Source: LH-M37 sp032251315
GTDB taxonomy: Bacteria; Pseudomonadota; Gammaproteobacteria; SZUA-229
Length of the DNA stretch: 23,604 nucleotides
Assembly: GCA_032251315.1 (NCBI GenBank)
Contig: JAVVEE010000043.1
Span: 1-23,604 of the forward strand
Direction: 5' to 3'
Position numbers and translations under genes: made by a program
In this document: piece after piece, positions 22,679-23,604 of the stretch
Layout: every line of letters starts with the position of its first letter
Numbering within the stretch: the stretch's first letter is position 1
The notes under the pieces: model-generated
What the model was told of the DNA's origin: nothing
What the model saw: the letters and a program-made list of their open reading frames with translations, nothing else
Databases searched by the model: none

Positions 22679-22710
22679 TTGACCTGAGTCTAAGGTACGG
22701 GTTGTAGACT
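22679..22710 (+). promoter_or_regulatory. Possible long-spacer (MerR-type-like) promoter with no gene behind it
   Basis: TTGACC (22679-22684) and TAGACT (22705-22710) are separated by 20 bp, the overlong spacing that MerR-family activators correct. The interval holds imperfect dyads ACCTGAG-T-CTAAGGT (22682-22696) and AGTCTA-N12-TAGACT (22687-22710). The first dyad is off-centre compared with known CueR or MerR sites. No plus-strand gene follows in the next 700 bp. Confidence 0.3.
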
Positions 22711-22720
22711 TGAATATTCT

Positions 22721-22873
22721 TCACAGATTTTTATCGAGGTTTTGTTCAGGTTGCAAATCATAACGGTTTGTTTTTTTATGGCTGTTAATAAAGTCTTTAG
22801 GGGTTTGTGCAACGGCGGCAACACTGACCACACCGAGCGGCAGAATGGCATGCATTGTGATGAAGATTCTCAT
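22721..22873 (-). CDS. Unrecognised 50-residue protein coupled to the CopG-like gene
   Basis: The ATG at 22873 overlaps the stop of the upstream DUF411 gene in an ATGA arrangement, which suggests translational coupling. The 50 residues begin with a hydrophobic stretch that looks like a signal peptide (MRIFITMHAILPLGVVSVAA, possible cleavage after VAQ or AVA near residue 22). A short polar tail follows (TPKDFINSHKKTNRYDLQPE and onward) with no cysteine. I know no matching family. It may be a real small secreted partner of the copper protein, or the remnant of a longer exported protein. No strong ribosome binding site of its own is visible. Confidence 0.45.
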   Translation of the reverse strand: MRIFITMHAILPLGVVSVAAVAQTPKDFINSHKKTNRYDLQPEQNLDKNL

Positions 22874-23412
22874 GGCTGTACTTTCTGTTGGTTGAATGGC
22901 TGATGCTGCTGCGCCACGCTTTGCACACTGGCAAACACTTCTGTACTACCATCTTTTTTCATCAGCAAAACCGGGTAAGGCATAAACTTGTCCTCGTATT
23001 CCATCCCTGGACTACCAACGGGCATAGCCGGCACTGACAGCCCTATAGCGTCAACGGGTGGGCTGGCGAGAAACTGCTGAATGTAACGAGCGGGAATATG
23101 CCCTTCAAAGACATAACCTTGTGATGACACGGCAGTGTGACAGGAACGCAGGTTGTTCGCTATTCGATAATGATCCTTGATGGCACTTAGATTCGCCGGA
23201 TGCTCGGCACTCGCTTCGAAGCCCTCGGCTTCGAGGTGATCAATCCATTTTTTACAACAGCCACAGGTCGGGCTCTTGTAGACCGTGAGCTTTTCAACAT
23301 CACCGGTAATTTGTTCAGATGCCTGGGATGTTTCCGGCACATCGTTACAGGCTACGAGTAAAGGCAGCATCAGCAGTCCCAACAGCGAGCTCGTTAATTT
23401 AAATCGATACAT
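22870..23412 (-). CDS. copG: CopG/DUF411-family copper-binding lipoprotein
   Basis: CopG (DUF411) proteins of Pseudomonas and Vibrio are periplasmic thioredoxin-fold proteins that bind a multinuclear copper cluster through a CxCC motif and a further Cys, and they take part in copper handling. I chose the ATG at 23412, which has GGAGG at ideal spacing; a TTG six codons earlier is poorer. The 180-residue product has a lipoprotein signal with LVAC (Cys22; Asn at +2 does not retain it in the inner membrane), the cluster motif C50-G-C52-C53-KKW, RSCHTA (Cys91-His92), GYVFEGHIPA and the family block VPAMPVGSPGME. Its end overlaps a 50-residue ORF by 4 bp. The gene symbol rests on family resemblance. 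Confidence 0.88.
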   Translation of the reverse strand: MYRFKLTSSLLGLLMLPLLVACNDVPETSQASEQITGDVEKLTVYKSPTCGCCKKWIDHLEAEGFEASAEHPANLSAIKDHYRIANNLRSCHTAVSSQGYVFEGHIPARYIQQFLASPPVDAIGLSVPAMPVGSPGMEYEDKFMPYPVLLMKKDGSTEVFASVQSVAQQHQPFNQQKVQP

Positions 23413-23574
23413 GCTTGCCTCCGATGACAAATAGACGTGTAAGTTTCAGGTTTCAATGCCAAACAGCCAGATTGACTTCTGACACTCACAAGCGTGTGTT
23501 CTTTTTTATGCATTTCTAACAATGCCAAGTTACTAACAAAACGCATGGAAAGGATACCCTTCAATCAAGACCGT

Positions 23575-23594
23575 CAGCAGCAGGGATGCTGCTG
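23575..23594. repeat. Perfect 8-bp hairpin at the right edge
   Basis: CAGCAGCA-GGGA-TGCTGCTG is a perfect stem with a 4-base loop, ten bases from the window end and about 160 bp upstream of the CopG-like gene. It may belong to a neighbouring gene outside the window, as a terminator stem or leader. There is no T-run visible on either side. Confidence 0.4.
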
Positions 23595-23604
23595 CCGAGC
23601 GTAC

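Noticed and set aside
22644..22682. A 12-codon ORF with GAGGTGA just upstream of its ATG
   Set aside because: The start signal looks good, but the product is too short and is not followed by a gene on the same strand that it could attenuate.
23427..23455. Promoter TTGAAA-N17-TATTTG for the copG gene
   Set aside because: The -35 matches well, but the -10 matches only 3 of 6 positions, so I do not list it as a feature.
23536..23560. CueR/CsoR-like operator before the copG gene (GAAAGGATACCCTTC)
   Set aside because: The dyad is interrupted and does not match the spacing or sequence of known copper-sensor sites closely enough.
1..23604. tRNA or rRNA genes
   Set aside because: I saw no segment with a convincing tRNA cloverleaf or rRNA-like sequence; this was a reading by eye, not a covariance search.

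Overview
The window is a chromosomal segment of a gammaproteobacterium. The evidence is the conserved gene order rpoN-hpf-ptsN with lptBAC-kdsCD-yrbG, divergent from mlaFEDCB-murA, which is the E. coli arrangement. It carries the HprK/RapZ/EIIA-Man additions typical of non-enteric gammaproteobacteria such as Chromatiales-, Methylococcus- or Xanthomonas-like lineages. I cannot name the species. The core genes look G+C-richer than the right-hand accessory part (about 19.4 kb onward), judged by eye.

Left edge (1-1.7 kb): the 3' part of an IS66-family transposase with its right terminus near 740, then a Fic adenylyltransferase and its VbhA-type antitoxin on the minus strand, with a 16-bp perfect palindrome in front of the antitoxin.

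Core, minus strand (1.7-12.8 kb), in transcription order from 12.8 kb leftward: yrbG, kdsD, kdsC, lptC, lptA, lptB, rpoN, hpf, ptsN, hprK, rapZ, EIIA-Man, ptsH (HPr), ptsI (EI). The first part makes Kdo and exports LPS. The second is a phosphorelay with no sugar permease in the window, able to sense PEP/nucleotide status through both HPr-His16 and HPr-Ser47. Short gaps or overlaps suggest one or a few long operons; a perfect -10 box lies before yrbG.

Core, plus strand (13.0-19.4 kb): mlaFEDCB (outer-membrane lipid asymmetry), murA (first committed peptidoglycan step), hisG and hisD. The ibaG gene usually found between mlaB and murA is absent, and hisC does not follow hisD.

Accessory right end (19.4-23.6 kb): a hairpin-rich repeat stretch runs into the truncated 3' part of a DUF302 gene. 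Next come a Fur-box-like site, a secreted Cys-rich small protein, a porin and diheme cytochrome c gene pair, and on the minus strand a CopG/DUF411 copper-binding lipoprotein coupled by an ATGA overlap to an unrecognised 50-residue ORF. The region reads as an envelope metal/redox island. The best candidates for something undescribed are the Cys-rich protein with its Fur-like site, the porin-cytochrome pair, and the 50-residue partner of CopG.
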